DNA of 16,552 bases from Desulfovibrio sp. (GCA_003525525.1 DQED01000299.1:2820-19371); one strand, 5' to 3'; positions 7,184 to 13,508 are shown, numbered from the stretch's first letter. Translations and numbers: made by a program. Notes: a model not told the origin generated them from the letters alone.

Positions 7184-7833
7184 CCACGCCTTCCGTACCA
7201 TCGCTCCACTGCCCGCCCGGCACCAAGATGATCCTGGAGGTGGCGGGCATCGAGGACAAGCTGCAATCGCTTTGCGTGGGCTATCTGCGCAGCCGCTGCG
7301 TCATCACGCAGATGCCGCTTCTGGCCGAGGCCCAGCGCGAGGCGCTCTACCAGCTCCTCTATCCGGATGCGGCGGTCATCGCCCGCTACCTGCACGAGGG
7401 AACGGTCATCGGCTTCTCGGCCAAGGTCATCAAATGGATCCAGGTGCCCTTTCCCCTGATCTTCCTCACCTACCCGCCCCGCCTCGAATCCATGGACCTG
7501 CGTCGCCACAAACGCGTTTCCTGCTGTTTTCCCGGGCAGGCGCGGCTGGGGGAGGCCTCCCTCGCCGGCATGGTGCTCGACCTCAGCCTCTCCGGCTGCC
7601 AGTTCTCCACCATCGTGGACGGCCCGCCGCCCCCCATCCGTGTCGACGACGTCATGGAGCTCAAGTGCGAACTTTTCGGCGCTGGCACGGACGCCCGTAT
7701 CCCCTGCGCCGTCATGCGGGTCTCCGCTTCGGGCCATCGGCTGGAAGTCGGGCTCAAATTCCGCACCTTGCCGCCCGCCGCCCGTGACAGCCTTAGCACG
7801 TATCTGGAAGCCGCCCTGTCCGTGCTCAGCTGA
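7180..7833 (+). CDS. PilZ-domain c-di-GMP receptor with N-terminal flagellar-brake-like domain
   Basis: A 217-residue protein starting at GTG 7180, overlapping the TPR stop (GTGA), with AAAGAGG at 7167-7173 as Shine-Dalgarno. The PilZ domain begins near residue 107 and carries both c-di-GMP motifs: R108-x3-R112 (RRHKR) and D134-x-S136-x2-G139 (DLSLSG), so binding should be intact. Residues about 14-100 form a beta-rich YcgR-N/PilZN-like domain (GTKMILEVAGIEDKLQSLCVGYL...). There are no membrane segments, so it is cytoplasmic. Such proteins usually tune motility or surface attachment in response to c-di-GMP. Coupling to the TPR protein suggests that protein is its partner. Nothing links it directly to nif or mod. 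Confidence 0.88.
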   Translation: MTTPSVPSLHCPPGTKMILEVAGIEDKLQSLCVGYLRSRCVITQMPLLAEAQREALYQLLYPDAAVIARYLHEGTVIGFSAKVIKWIQVPFPLIFLTYPPRLESMDLRRHKRVSCCFPGQARLGEASLAGMVLDLSLSGCQFSTIVDGPPPPIRVDDVMELKCELFGAGTDARIPCAVMRVSASGHRLEVGLKFRTLPPAARDSLSTYLEAALSVLS

Positions 7834-7971
7834 ACGCCTCCCTGGCTGCCGGCGCGGCGACGAAAACGTCGCGCACTCCTTCCATTTTGCGCCGCCCGGT
7901 TCCGGCTTGCGCAGGCTATGCCCGGCCCGATGCCGCGCCGTTTCCGGACGGGGCGGGGCCCGGCGGATCAC

Positions 7972-7993
7972 GCCGCTGCGCGGCATTTCTTTT
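7972..7993 (+). terminator. Possible weak terminator after the PilZ gene
   Basis: GCCGC-TGC-GCGGC followed by ATTTCTTTT. The stem is only 5 bp and the T-run is interrupted. A second hairpin, GCGACG-AAAA-CGTCGC, lies closer to the stop (7857-7872) but has no T-run. The rest of 7834-8024 shows no gene. Confidence 0.35.
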
Positions 7994-8024
7994 GCATCCG
8001 AGCAGACAGACAAGGGAGGTTCCC

Positions 8025-8117
8025 ATGCTGGTCATCCTGCTCCACTGGCTCTCGGCCCCGGCGCTGCCCCCTGTCGCCGTTTCCGTCCCTGTGCGTAACC
8101 GGAAGCCGGACAGATAA
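8025..8117 (+). CDS. Candidate 30-residue small protein or leader peptide upstream of modB
   Basis: ATG at 8025 follows a near-ideal Shine-Dalgarno, AAGGGAGGT (8012-8020), with a 5-base gap to the final G of GGAGG. The ORF ends at TAA 8115-8117. The peptide begins MLVILLHWLSAPALPP, a short hydrophobic stretch, and ends in a basic tail, VRNRKPDR; it could be a tiny membrane protein or a translated leader. It contains the first GTAACC element (8095-8100) of the mod upstream array. No family was recognised. The ribosome-binding site is the main evidence; chance occurrence is possible. Confidence 0.4.
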   Translation: MLVILLHWLSAPALPPVAVSVPVRNRKPDR

Positions 8118-8223
8118 ACGTGAAGTCGCGACATGCAGTAACCAGTCTTTCTCCTGTGCAACGCCAGAGGAGTAACGGTTGCCCCGGGGGAACACAAGTG
8201 ACACGCGTTACATAAAACAAGTG
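8095..8223. promoter_or_regulatory. Array of GTAAC elements upstream of modBAC, candidate TunR-type operator region
   Basis: GTAACC occurs at 8095 and 8138, GTAACGG at 8172, and the inverted CGTTAC at 8206-8211. Start-to-start spacings are 43, 34 and 34. The last two frame a 40-bp element (8172-8211) that contains a near-palindrome, GTTGCCCC/GGGGGAAC (8178-8193). The heptamer ACAAGTG repeats at 8194 and 8217. TunR, a ModE-like regulator with a XerC/D-like DNA-binding domain, is known to activate mod genes in sulfate reducers. I do not recall its motif exactly, so the assignment is inference. Confidence 0.5.
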
Positions 8224-8235
8224 TGACTCTATACA
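8207..8235 (+). promoter_or_regulatory. Probable sigma-70 promoter of modBAC
   Basis: GTTACA (8207-8212, 4 of 6 -35 matches), a 17-base spacer and TATACA (8230-8235). The poor -35 overlaps the inverted CGTTAC element, an arrangement suited to activator dependence. The predicted start near 8242 leaves a leader of about 110 bases before modB. Confidence 0.5.
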
Positions 8236-8351
8236 GAACGGCAACCTTTCCCTATCCTTTCCAAATGCTGGAATCTGCCAGCCTGCCACGGACTCCTTTT
8301 GCAAATCGCCCGCGCATCCACGATGCTGCGATCCATGAGAGAAGACGCCCC

Positions 8352-9020
8352 ATGCTTGACGCCGCCGTGCTGCCGCCGCTGCTCCTGACGCTCAAGGTCT
8401 CCACCCTGGCCACGGCCCTGGCGACGATTCCCGCCGTGGCCCTGGCCAGGCTGGCCCGCGTGCGCGAATTCCCGGGGCGGGACCTGGCGGACGCCATCCT
8501 GACCCTGCCGATGGTGCTGCCCCCGACAGTGCTCGGCTACTACATCATCGTCCTGCTCGGCCGTCGCGGCGTTTTCGGGTCCTATCTCTGGGACACCTTC
8601 GGGATAAGCATCATGTTCACCTGGGAAGGCGCGGTGATCGCGGCCGCGGTGGTGGCGTTTCCCCTGGTGTACCGCTCGGCGCGCGCGGCGTTCGAGGGCG
8701 TGGACGAAAACCTCGAGAACGCGGCCAGGACCCTCGGCGCGTCGGAGACGGTCATCTTCTTCCGGGTTTCGATGCCCCTGGCCATGCGCGGCCTGCTCGC
8801 CGGCATCATGCTGGCCCTGGCCCGGGCCATGGGCGAGTTCGGCGCCACGCTCATGGTCGCGGGCAACCTGCCCGGCAAGACGCAAACGCTGTCCCTGGCC
8901 GTCTACAGCGCCACCCAGGCCGGCAACGACACCCTGGCCAACGAGCTCGTACTGCTGATCTCCGTGGTCTGCGTGGTCCTGCTTGTGATCGTGGCGAAAG
9001 TCATCAAACCCAAAGCGTAA
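8352..9020 (+). CDS. modB: ModB, molybdate ABC transporter permease
   Basis: A 222-residue inner-membrane protein with about five hydrophobic segments (near 8-35, 48-70, 90-108, 148-170, 198-217). The cytoplasmic EAA loop that docks the ATPase is ENAARTLGASETVIFFRVSMPL (122-143). FGATLMVAGNLPGKTQTLSLAVY is characteristic of ModB. It forms the channel for molybdate (often also tungstate) delivered by ModA. Start: an upstream in-frame ATG at 8223 lies in the promoter and codes a non-hydrophobic extension. ATG 8352 is preceded by GAGAGAAG and matches the family N-terminus. First gene of modBAC, 19 bases before modA. Confidence 0.92.
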   Translation: MLDAAVLPPLLLTLKVSTLATALATIPAVALARLARVREFPGRDLADAILTLPMVLPPTVLGYYIIVLLGRRGVFGSYLWDTFGISIMFTWEGAVIAAAVVAFPLVYRSARAAFEGVDENLENAARTLGASETVIFFRVSMPLAMRGLLAGIMLALARAMGEFGATLMVAGNLPGKTQTLSLAVYSATQAGNDTLANELVLLISVVCVVLLVIVAKVIKPKA

Positions 9021-9039
9021 AGGAAGGAGGATGCCGCAA

Positions 9040-9786
9040 ATGAAAAAAATCCTGTTGTCCCTGGCGATCGCCCTGTTGACCGCCTTGCCGGCCCAGGCCG
9101 CCGATCTGACCGTGTCCGCCGCCGCGAGCCTCACCGACGCCTTCAACGCCGTCAAGGCCGAGTTCACGAAGACCCATCCCGGGGTCAACGTCACCATGAA
9201 CTTCGCCGCTTCCGGCGCGCTGCTCTCCCAGATGGAAAAAGGCGCGCCCGTGGACGTCTTCGCCTCGGCCGACCAGAAGACCATGGACATGGCCGTGGAG
9301 AAAAAGCTCATCGACGCCCCCACCCGCGTGAACTTCGCCCAGAATTCCCTGACGCTGACCGTTCCCGCCGCCAACCCGGCCAAGATCAAGGATCTGGCCT
9401 CCCTCAAGGGAGCCTCGGTCAAGCGCGTGGCCATCGGCAACCCGGATTCCGTGCCTGTGGGCCGCTACACCAAGGCCGCCCTGACCAAAATGGGCGAATG
9501 GGATGCGCTGGCGCCCAAGTTCGTCATGGCCGAGTCCGTGCGCCAGGTGCTCGACTACCTCGCCCGCGGCGAGGTGGACGCCGGCTTCGTCTACGGCACC
9601 GACGCCAAGCAGGGTGGGGACAAGGTCAAGGTCGTGGCCGAAATTCCGCTGGAAAAGCCCGTCAGCTACCCCATCGCCGTGCTTTCCGCCTCGGCCGACA
9701 AGAAAAACGCCGCCGCCTTCGTGGCCTTCGTCGTCAGCCCCGAGGGACAGGCGATCCTGGCCAAGTACGGCTTCAAGAAGCCCTAA
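9040..9786 (+). CDS. modA: ModA, periplasmic molybdate-binding protein
   Basis: A 248-residue protein with a signal peptide, MKKILLSLAIALLTALPAQA, likely cleaved before ADLTVSAAASLTDAF. The mature N-terminus, NFAASGALLSQMEKGAPVDVFASAD, IGNPDSVPVGRYTKAAL and GEVDAGFVYGTDA are the oxyanion-binding and hinge segments of the ModA family. It captures molybdate/tungstate in the periplasm and passes it to ModB. Two ATGs compete: 9031 abuts the AGGAAGGAGG Shine-Dalgarno, whereas 9040 has proper spacing and starts the Lys-Lys signal peptide, so 9040 is chosen. Confidence 0.94.
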   Translation: MKKILLSLAIALLTALPAQAADLTVSAAASLTDAFNAVKAEFTKTHPGVNVTMNFAASGALLSQMEKGAPVDVFASADQKTMDMAVEKKLIDAPTRVNFAQNSLTLTVPAANPAKIKDLASLKGASVKRVAIGNPDSVPVGRYTKAALTKMGEWDALAPKFVMAESVRQVLDYLARGEVDAGFVYGTDAKQGGDKVKVVAEIPLEKPVSYPIAVLSASADKKNAAAFVAFVVSPEGQAILAKYGFKKP

Positions 9787-9800
9787 CCCGAATCAACCGC

Positions 9801-9838
9801 TTCGCGCGCTCCCGGGACGCTGCCCGGGAGCGCGCGAA
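9801..9838. repeat. Perfect 16-bp intercistronic hairpin between modA and modC
   Basis: The arms at 9801-9816 and 9823-9838 (from TTCGCGCGC through CCCGGG) are exact reverse complements around the loop ACGCTG. It lies 14 bases after the modA stop and 27 before modC. No T-run follows on either strand, so it is not a standard terminator. An mRNA-stabilising or ribosome-isolating role, as for REP hairpins after binding-protein genes, is inferred. Confidence 0.85.
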
Positions 9839-9865
9839 AACACCAGCCAGGAAACGGTCCCGCCC

Positions 9866-10573
9866 ATGCGCATCACCGTTGACATCAAGAAAGCCTACCG
9901 CGGCGCAGCCCGGGATTTCCACCTGCATTCCACCTTCTCCACCACGGACAACCGGGTCGTGCTGTTCGGGCCTTCGGGTTCGGGCAAGACGCTCACCCTG
10001 CGCGCCATCGCGGGCCTCATGCGCCCCGACGCCGGGAGCATCACCCTGGACGGGCGCACCCTGTGCGACAGCGCCCAAAACGTGTTCGTGCCGCCGCGCG
10101 ACCGCCGCATCGGCTACCTTTTCCAGGACTACGCACTGTTTCCCCACCTGACCGTGGCGCAGAACGTGGCCTTCGGCCTCACGCCCCTTTGCGGCAGGCT
10201 TTCCGCCGCCAACCGCGACCGCGTGCACTCCATCATGGAGCTCTTCGGCATCGCAGGCCTGGCCGGCTCGCGCCCGGCCCGCATTTCCGGCGGACAGCGC
10301 CAGCGCGTGGCCCTGGCCCGGGCTCTGGTCAACGACCCGAGCGCCCTGCTCCTGGACGAGCCCTTCTCCGCCCTGGACATCCCCCTGCGCCAACGCGTGC
10401 GCGTGGAACTGGCCGGCATCCTGAACCGGCTCGACATCCCGCTCGTCATGGTCACCCACGACCCGGCCGACGTGGCCTTTTTCGGCGGCGACGTGGTGAG
10501 CTACGGCGACGGCAAGGTGCTTGAGGTCCAGCCCGCCGAGGTCATGCGCCGCACCATGGTGCGCGTGGCCTGA
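9866..10573 (+). CDS. modC: ModC, molybdate ABC transporter ATPase, short form
   Basis: A 235-residue ABC ATPase. Walker A GPSGSGKT (35-42), Q-loop FQDYALFPHLTV (86-97), signature ISGGQRQRVALARAL (140-154), Walker B LLLDEPFSALD (161-171) and the switch histidine in VTHDP (196-200) are all intact. YLFQDYALFPHLTVAQNVAFGL is typical of ModC. It powers import by ModAB at the inner face of the membrane. It ends right after the ATPase domain: the C-terminal TOBE/molbindin domain of about 110-120 residues found in many ModC proteins is absent. An AGGAAA at 9849-9854 gives modest start support. Third gene of modBAC; it may be less expressed than modA because of the intervening hairpin. Confidence 0.9.
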   Translation: MRITVDIKKAYRGAARDFHLHSTFSTTDNRVVLFGPSGSGKTLTLRAIAGLMRPDAGSITLDGRTLCDSAQNVFVPPRDRRIGYLFQDYALFPHLTVAQNVAFGLTPLCGRLSAANRDRVHSIMELFGIAGLAGSRPARISGGQRQRVALARALVNDPSALLLDEPFSALDIPLRQRVRVELAGILNRLDIPLVMVTHDPADVAFFGGDVVSYGDGKVLEVQPAEVMRRTMVRVA

Positions 10574-10600
10574 CGCCCCCCCGAAAGCGCGCGGGCTCCA

Positions 10601-10629
10601 TTGACGTGTCCGGTTCCCGGGCGTATTTT
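10601..10629 (+). promoter_or_regulatory. Sigma-70 promoter of the lipase gene
   Basis: TTGACG (10601-10606), a 17-base spacer and TATTTT (10624-10629). The first bases (TTG) could be read as an in-frame start codon for the lipase, but their role as a -35 box and the well-spaced Shine-Dalgarno at 10657 argue against that. Confidence 0.65.
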
Positions 10630-10666
10630 CAAACGATGCGTACCAAGCACGGTTGCGGAGCCGCCC

Positions 10667-11512
10667 ATGGCTAGCCTGTCAGAGTGGACCGCGGTCCCCA
10701 TCACTTCGGCCAATCTCGAGACCGTGCTGGCGGTGGTTTCCGACGCGGCCTACCGCGACGACGCCAGCCTCGTCTCCGGGCTCACGGCGCAAGGCCTCAG
10801 CGAACTCGACCTCACGGGCAACGGCACGGGCACGTACGTGGCGGGCAACGCCGCCTTCGACGCCTGGACCACGGTGATAAACGGCGAACCGGCGGCCATC
10901 ATCGCCTTTCGCGGCACAGACGACATCGACTACAGCCTCGACGGCATAAGCGCCTACCGCGGCAGCGCGGACGCCGCCTACTGGCTCGACACCAAAGGGT
11001 ATTACGACCTGCTTGCTGACGGCGTCGCCGCCTTCGACGCCGCGGTCTCCGCCCTCGACATCACGCAGGTCTACGTAACGGGGCATAGCCTCGGCGGCGC
11101 GGCGGCCCAAGCCTACATGGCCGCGCACCCGGACACCGCGGACACGGCCTACACGGCCGTGACCTTCGGCTCGCTTGGGCTTTCCGGCGACGGAACCTGG
11201 ACCACGGACGGGCGCATCACGGATTTTGCCGACGCTTCGGATTTCACCAATTCCCTCGGCACGCAAACCGCCGGCCTGACCATCACCGTGAGCACGGGCG
11301 AGACGAACCTGTCGTCCTCGGGGCTCGACCTGGCGACGCTTTTCAGCGACCCGGCCTCCTTCCTGAACACGCACTCCATCAATCTCTTCGCCAGCGACGC
11401 CGCCGCCTACGACGCGGCCAAGGCCGGAATCGCCGCCACGGACACAACGACCTTCTTCACGGCCAAGGCAGCCTTCAACGGCGTGACCATCGCCCAGTCC
11501 TCCTCGCTTTAA
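10667..11512 (+). CDS. Class 3 lipase / esterase (alpha/beta hydrolase)
   Basis: A 281-residue protein with ATG 10667 after GGAG (10657-10660). The nucleophile elbow is VTGHSLGGAAAQAY with Ser141. IIAFRGTDD (78-86) is the oxyanion-hole strand typical of lipase class 3. The likely catalytic histidine is H236 in FLNTHSINLF, and the acid is probably D186 or D192 in RITDFADASD. It should hydrolyse lipid esters. It has no classical signal peptide. It is acidic, rich in Ala, Thr, Asp and Ser and free of cysteine, as in proteins exported unfolded by type I systems, but no RTX nonapeptides are seen, so secretion is only a guess. Monocistronic, from its own promoter; its stop overlaps the convergent Fe-S gene. 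Confidence 0.85.
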   Translation: MASLSEWTAVPITSANLETVLAVVSDAAYRDDASLVSGLTAQGLSELDLTGNGTGTYVAGNAAFDAWTTVINGEPAAIIAFRGTDDIDYSLDGISAYRGSADAAYWLDTKGYYDLLADGVAAFDAAVSALDITQVYVTGHSLGGAAAQAYMAAHPDTADTAYTAVTFGSLGLSGDGTWTTDGRITDFADASDFTNSLGTQTAGLTITVSTGETNLSSSGLDLATLFSDPASFLNTHSINLFASDAAAYDAAKAGIAATDTTTFFTAKAAFNGVTIAQSSSL

Positions 11513-11811
11513 TCCGCGCCCTTGCCGACTTCGCGCGGTTTACGCCCGAACCCGACGGCCCCTGCCGGACAGACGCCCAGACAGTCGCCGCAATTGGCGC
11601 AGTCGGCTTCCTCGGACCGGGTGGACAGTTCGCAGACCTTGCCGCACTTGCCGCAGCCGTTATTGGCGCTGGTCTTGAAGACCTTGAAAAGCGGCACGCC
11701 CTGAAGCGCCTCCAGCACCCCGCCCACGGGGCGGGCGAAGCGGCGTCGGGCTGCGGAAAAGACCAGCCCGAGCGCCAGGATGCCGCGCACCACGGACGTG
11801 CGACGAGCCAC
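11509..11811 (-). CDS. Small 4Fe-4S ferredoxin-like protein with N-terminal hydrophobic segment
   Basis: A 100-residue protein read from GTG 11811. C71-x2-C74-x2-C77-x3-C81-Pro (CANCGDCLGVCPAG) is a standard [4Fe-4S] motif. A second group, C53-x2-C56-x3-C60, is not the usual second ferredoxin motif. Residues 8-20 (VRGILALGLVFSA) followed by ARRRFAR suggest a membrane anchor with a cytoplasmic positive flank. An electron-transfer or Fe-S delivery role is probable; the partner is unknown. The start has no Shine-Dalgarno. A different frame just upstream reads MFAHAQLLWLVA from ATG 11834 and would extend the hydrophobic segment if one base were missing here, so the N-terminus may be frameshifted. 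The 3' end overlaps the lipase stop by 3 bases. Confidence 0.65.
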   Translation of the reverse strand: MARRTSVVRGILALGLVFSAARRRFARPVGGVLEALQGVPLFKVFKTSANNGCGKCGKVCELSTRSEEADCANCGDCLGVCPAGAVGFGRKPREVGKGAD

Positions 11812-12016
11812 AGCAGCTGCGCGTGCGCGAACATCAGGGGCACGGGCTCGAAAACTCCCCCACGCGGATCGTCCGTGGCGAGCTTTACGGGTTCACGACG
11901 GCAATAAGGCCATGACTCCAAGGGATGCAGACGATTCCCCGACAACCATTCCATCCGGCCCGGCTCTCCCGATAAGAGGAAGAATCCCGCATGTCCTGCC
12001 CGCCACGGCCAGGGTC

Positions 12017-12045
12017 TTGACAACTCCGGGGCCGCCGTCTATTTT
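12017..12045 (+). promoter_or_regulatory. Sigma-70 promoter of the GntR regulator
   Basis: TTGACA (12017-12022), exactly 17 bases, then TATTTT (12040-12045). The expected start near 12052 leaves a very short leader, so the AGGAG at 12051-12055 lies at or beside the mRNA 5' end. Confidence 0.7.
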
Positions 12046-12066
12046 GATTGAGGAGATCATCAGACG

Positions 12067-12765
12067 ATGCAATCCCGACTCACCCCCGTACGCCCGAAAA
12101 AACTCGGCGACCTCGTCATCCAGCAGATCCAGGAGAAGATCTCCCTGGGCGTTTTTCCGGCGGGCAGCAAGATTCCCACCGAGCCCACGCTCATGGCGCA
12201 ACTCGGCGTGGGCCGTTCCACCGTGCGCGAGGCCGTCCGCGTGCTGGTCAGCGCCGGCCTGCTCGAAGTGCGGCAAGGCGACGGCACCTACGTGCTGGAC
12301 CGCCATTCGGGACACGAGCCCCTGGAATACCGCCTGCGCCGGGCCAAGGCCGAGGAAATACGGGAAGTGCGCCGCATCATCGAAGTGGAAACGGCCAGGC
12401 TCGCCGCGAAAAACCGCACCCCGGCCGACCTCGCCGCCATGCGCGAACATCTGGAGAAAAAACGCGATGCCGTCCACGCCGGCGACACACACGGCTACGT
12501 CGCGGCCGACATCGCCTTCCACTCCGCCGTTGCCGCTGCCAGCGGCAACGGCCTCTTGGCAGACATCTACCGCAGCTTCACCATGGTCTTTCAGGACTTT
12601 CTCGACAACCTCATCGCCGACCGTGGCGTAAACCAATACCAGGATCGCATCCACACGGGCATGCTCGACGCCATCGCCGCCCGCGACGCCGAAAAGGCCG
12701 TGGCGTTCGCCATGGAAGCCCTGGACCGCACCAGCGACGACGCCAAGGCGCTGGGCGAGGACTAG
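12067..12765 (+). CDS. FadR-subfamily GntR transcriptional regulator (FCD domain)
   Basis: A 232-residue protein. N-terminal winged helix-turn-helix, about 10-78: ISLGVFPAGSKIPTEPTLMAQLGVGRSTVREAVRVLVSAGLLEVRQGDGTYV is a textbook GntR signature. The C-terminal all-helical FCD ligand domain spans about 95-222. D148 and H152 (DIAFH) and H196 (RIHTGML) match FCD metal/ligand positions, but the third expected histidine near 218-219 is Ala-Leu, so metal binding may be altered. Relatives respond to carboxylates such as lactate, pyruvate or gluconate. No catabolic gene adjoins it here, so the target is unknown. The start is supported by AGGAG 11 bases upstream. A T8 run follows the stop (12773-12780) but without a convincing stem. 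Confidence 0.9.
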   Translation: MQSRLTPVRPKKLGDLVIQQIQEKISLGVFPAGSKIPTEPTLMAQLGVGRSTVREAVRVLVSAGLLEVRQGDGTYVLDRHSGHEPLEYRLRRAKAEEIREVRRIIEVETARLAAKNRTPADLAAMREHLEKKRDAVHAGDTHGYVAADIAFHSAVAAASGNGLLADIYRSFTMVFQDFLDNLIADRGVNQYQDRIHTGMLDAIAARDAEKAVAFAMEALDRTSDDAKALGED

Positions 12766-13008
12766 GCATGCGTTTTTTTTGCGGCCCCCAAACATCAGAT
12801 GATAAGATCAACATCCGAAACGAAGCGTCGCCCAGGCCTTGCCACGGCCGAGGCGTACGTCGTTAGAAACAAGACTGGAGAAATCCAACGGGTGAACGGG
12901 TATCATGCCATAAATGGGGCTTTCCGAACGCGTAACCGCATGATTCACGACCATCCGCAACCGGTGTCCGCCTGAATGTCTCGGATGCCACTTCGCCGGA
13001 GTTTTTTC
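12766..13008. other. Intergenic region after the GntR gene
   Basis: 243 bases, less GC-rich than the genes. It contains the T8 run just after the GntR stop, a 58-codon plus-strand ORF (12799-12975) and a 70-codon minus-strand ORF (12808-13020). Neither ORF has a Shine-Dalgarno, and the plus-strand ORF's codon use is not host-like, so neither is called. No promoter for the next gene was placed with confidence. Confidence 0.4.
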
Positions 13009-13377
13009 ATGCGCATGCACAAATCGGTCTTATACGTCCTGCTCCCCGCTTTTCTCTGCTATTATGCGGTCGTGGCCCATGCCTCCCTGCAAAAGGACGT
13101 CCTTTCCGGGCCGGAAAGCGCCTTTTCGCAGTTGCGCCGCATCGTCCCGCGCCTGGCCGTGCCGGCCTGCCTGACCGACACCGTGCACCGGGCCATGGGC
13201 GAACTGCGCGAGGCCGTGGAGGCCGCGGGGCTCATGCGCGACAGCCGCCCCACCGCCGAGCAGGCCCGGCGCGATTTCATCGCGTTGTGGAAGGACCTCG
13301 AGCCCTCCCGGCCCGTGGCCGCAGCCCCGGCCGAGCCCGATCCGGGCTATCCCGTGCTGGTTCCGGGCCAGGATTGA
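13009..13377 (+). CDS. Small exported protein of unknown function
   Basis: A 122-residue hypothetical protein. ATG 13009 is chosen over 12976 because CCGGAG (12996-13001) sits 7 bases upstream and a signal peptide follows directly: basic start (MRMHK), hydrophobic core (VLYVLLPAFLCYYAVV) and a likely Sec cleavage after AHA (residues 23-25). The mature part is mostly helical and charged, with a single cysteine (in PACLTD), and ends in a Pro/Ala-rich tail (PVAAAPAEPDPGYPVLVPGQ). Codon use resembles neighbouring genes, so it is probably real. No family was recognised. It lies between the GntR gene and the hrcA promoter and is probably transcribed alone. Confidence 0.7.
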   Translation: MRMHKSVLYVLLPAFLCYYAVVAHASLQKDVLSGPESAFSQLRRIVPRLAVPACLTDTVHRAMGELREAVEAAGLMRDSRPTAEQARRDFIALWKDLEPSRPVAAAPAEPDPGYPVLVPGQD

Positions 13378-13437
13378 GCATTTTCATTCAACTTACCGAT
13401 TTTACACAATATTGAACCACCTTTCCGCATCCTTCCC

Positions 13438-13466
13438 TTGACACGCCCCGGTCGGATTGTTACCTC
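13438..13466 (+). promoter_or_regulatory. Promoter of the hrcA-grpE-dnaK operon
   Basis: A consensus -35 TTGACA at 13438-13443; 17 bases on lies TACCTC (13461-13466), a poor -10 that merges with the left end of the CIRCE palindrome. No sigma-32 CCCCAT-type -10 was seen. The overlap means bound HrcA would cover the -10 and the start site. Confidence 0.55.
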
Positions 13467-13502
13467 GTTTGGCACTCAGGAGTCCTGAGTGCCAAACGAG
13501 GT
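13462..13502. promoter_or_regulatory. CIRCE operator inside a 41-bp perfect palindrome
   Basis: The core TTGGCACTC-N9-GAGTGCCAA (13469-13495) is CIRCE, the HrcA site (consensus TTAGCACTC-N9-GAGTGCTAA), with a symmetrical A-to-G change in both arms. The 9-base spacer (AGGAGTCCT) is itself symmetrical, and symmetry continues outward through ACCTCG/CGAGGT. The arms are 20 bases around the single central G at 13482, with no mismatch. The right arm includes the hrcA Shine-Dalgarno CGAGG (13497-13501). Confidence 0.97.
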
Positions 13503-13508
13503 TGCGCC

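Noticed and set aside
8172-8211. Molybdenum-cofactor riboswitch before modB
   Set aside because: The element can fold but I could not match the Moco riboswitch consensus, and most of it lies upstream of the predicted transcription start.
8223-8351. 43-residue extension of ModB from ATG 8223
   Set aside because: It starts inside the promoter, lacks a ribosome-binding site, and precedes the family-typical hydrophobic N-terminus.
12766-12780. Intrinsic terminator of the GntR gene
   Set aside because: The T8 run is present but no stable stem immediately precedes it.
12799-12975. 58-codon plus-strand ORF after the GntR gene
   Set aside because: No Shine-Dalgarno, codon use unlike the host (AGA, ATA, TCA, ACA) and no recognised motif; likely chance.
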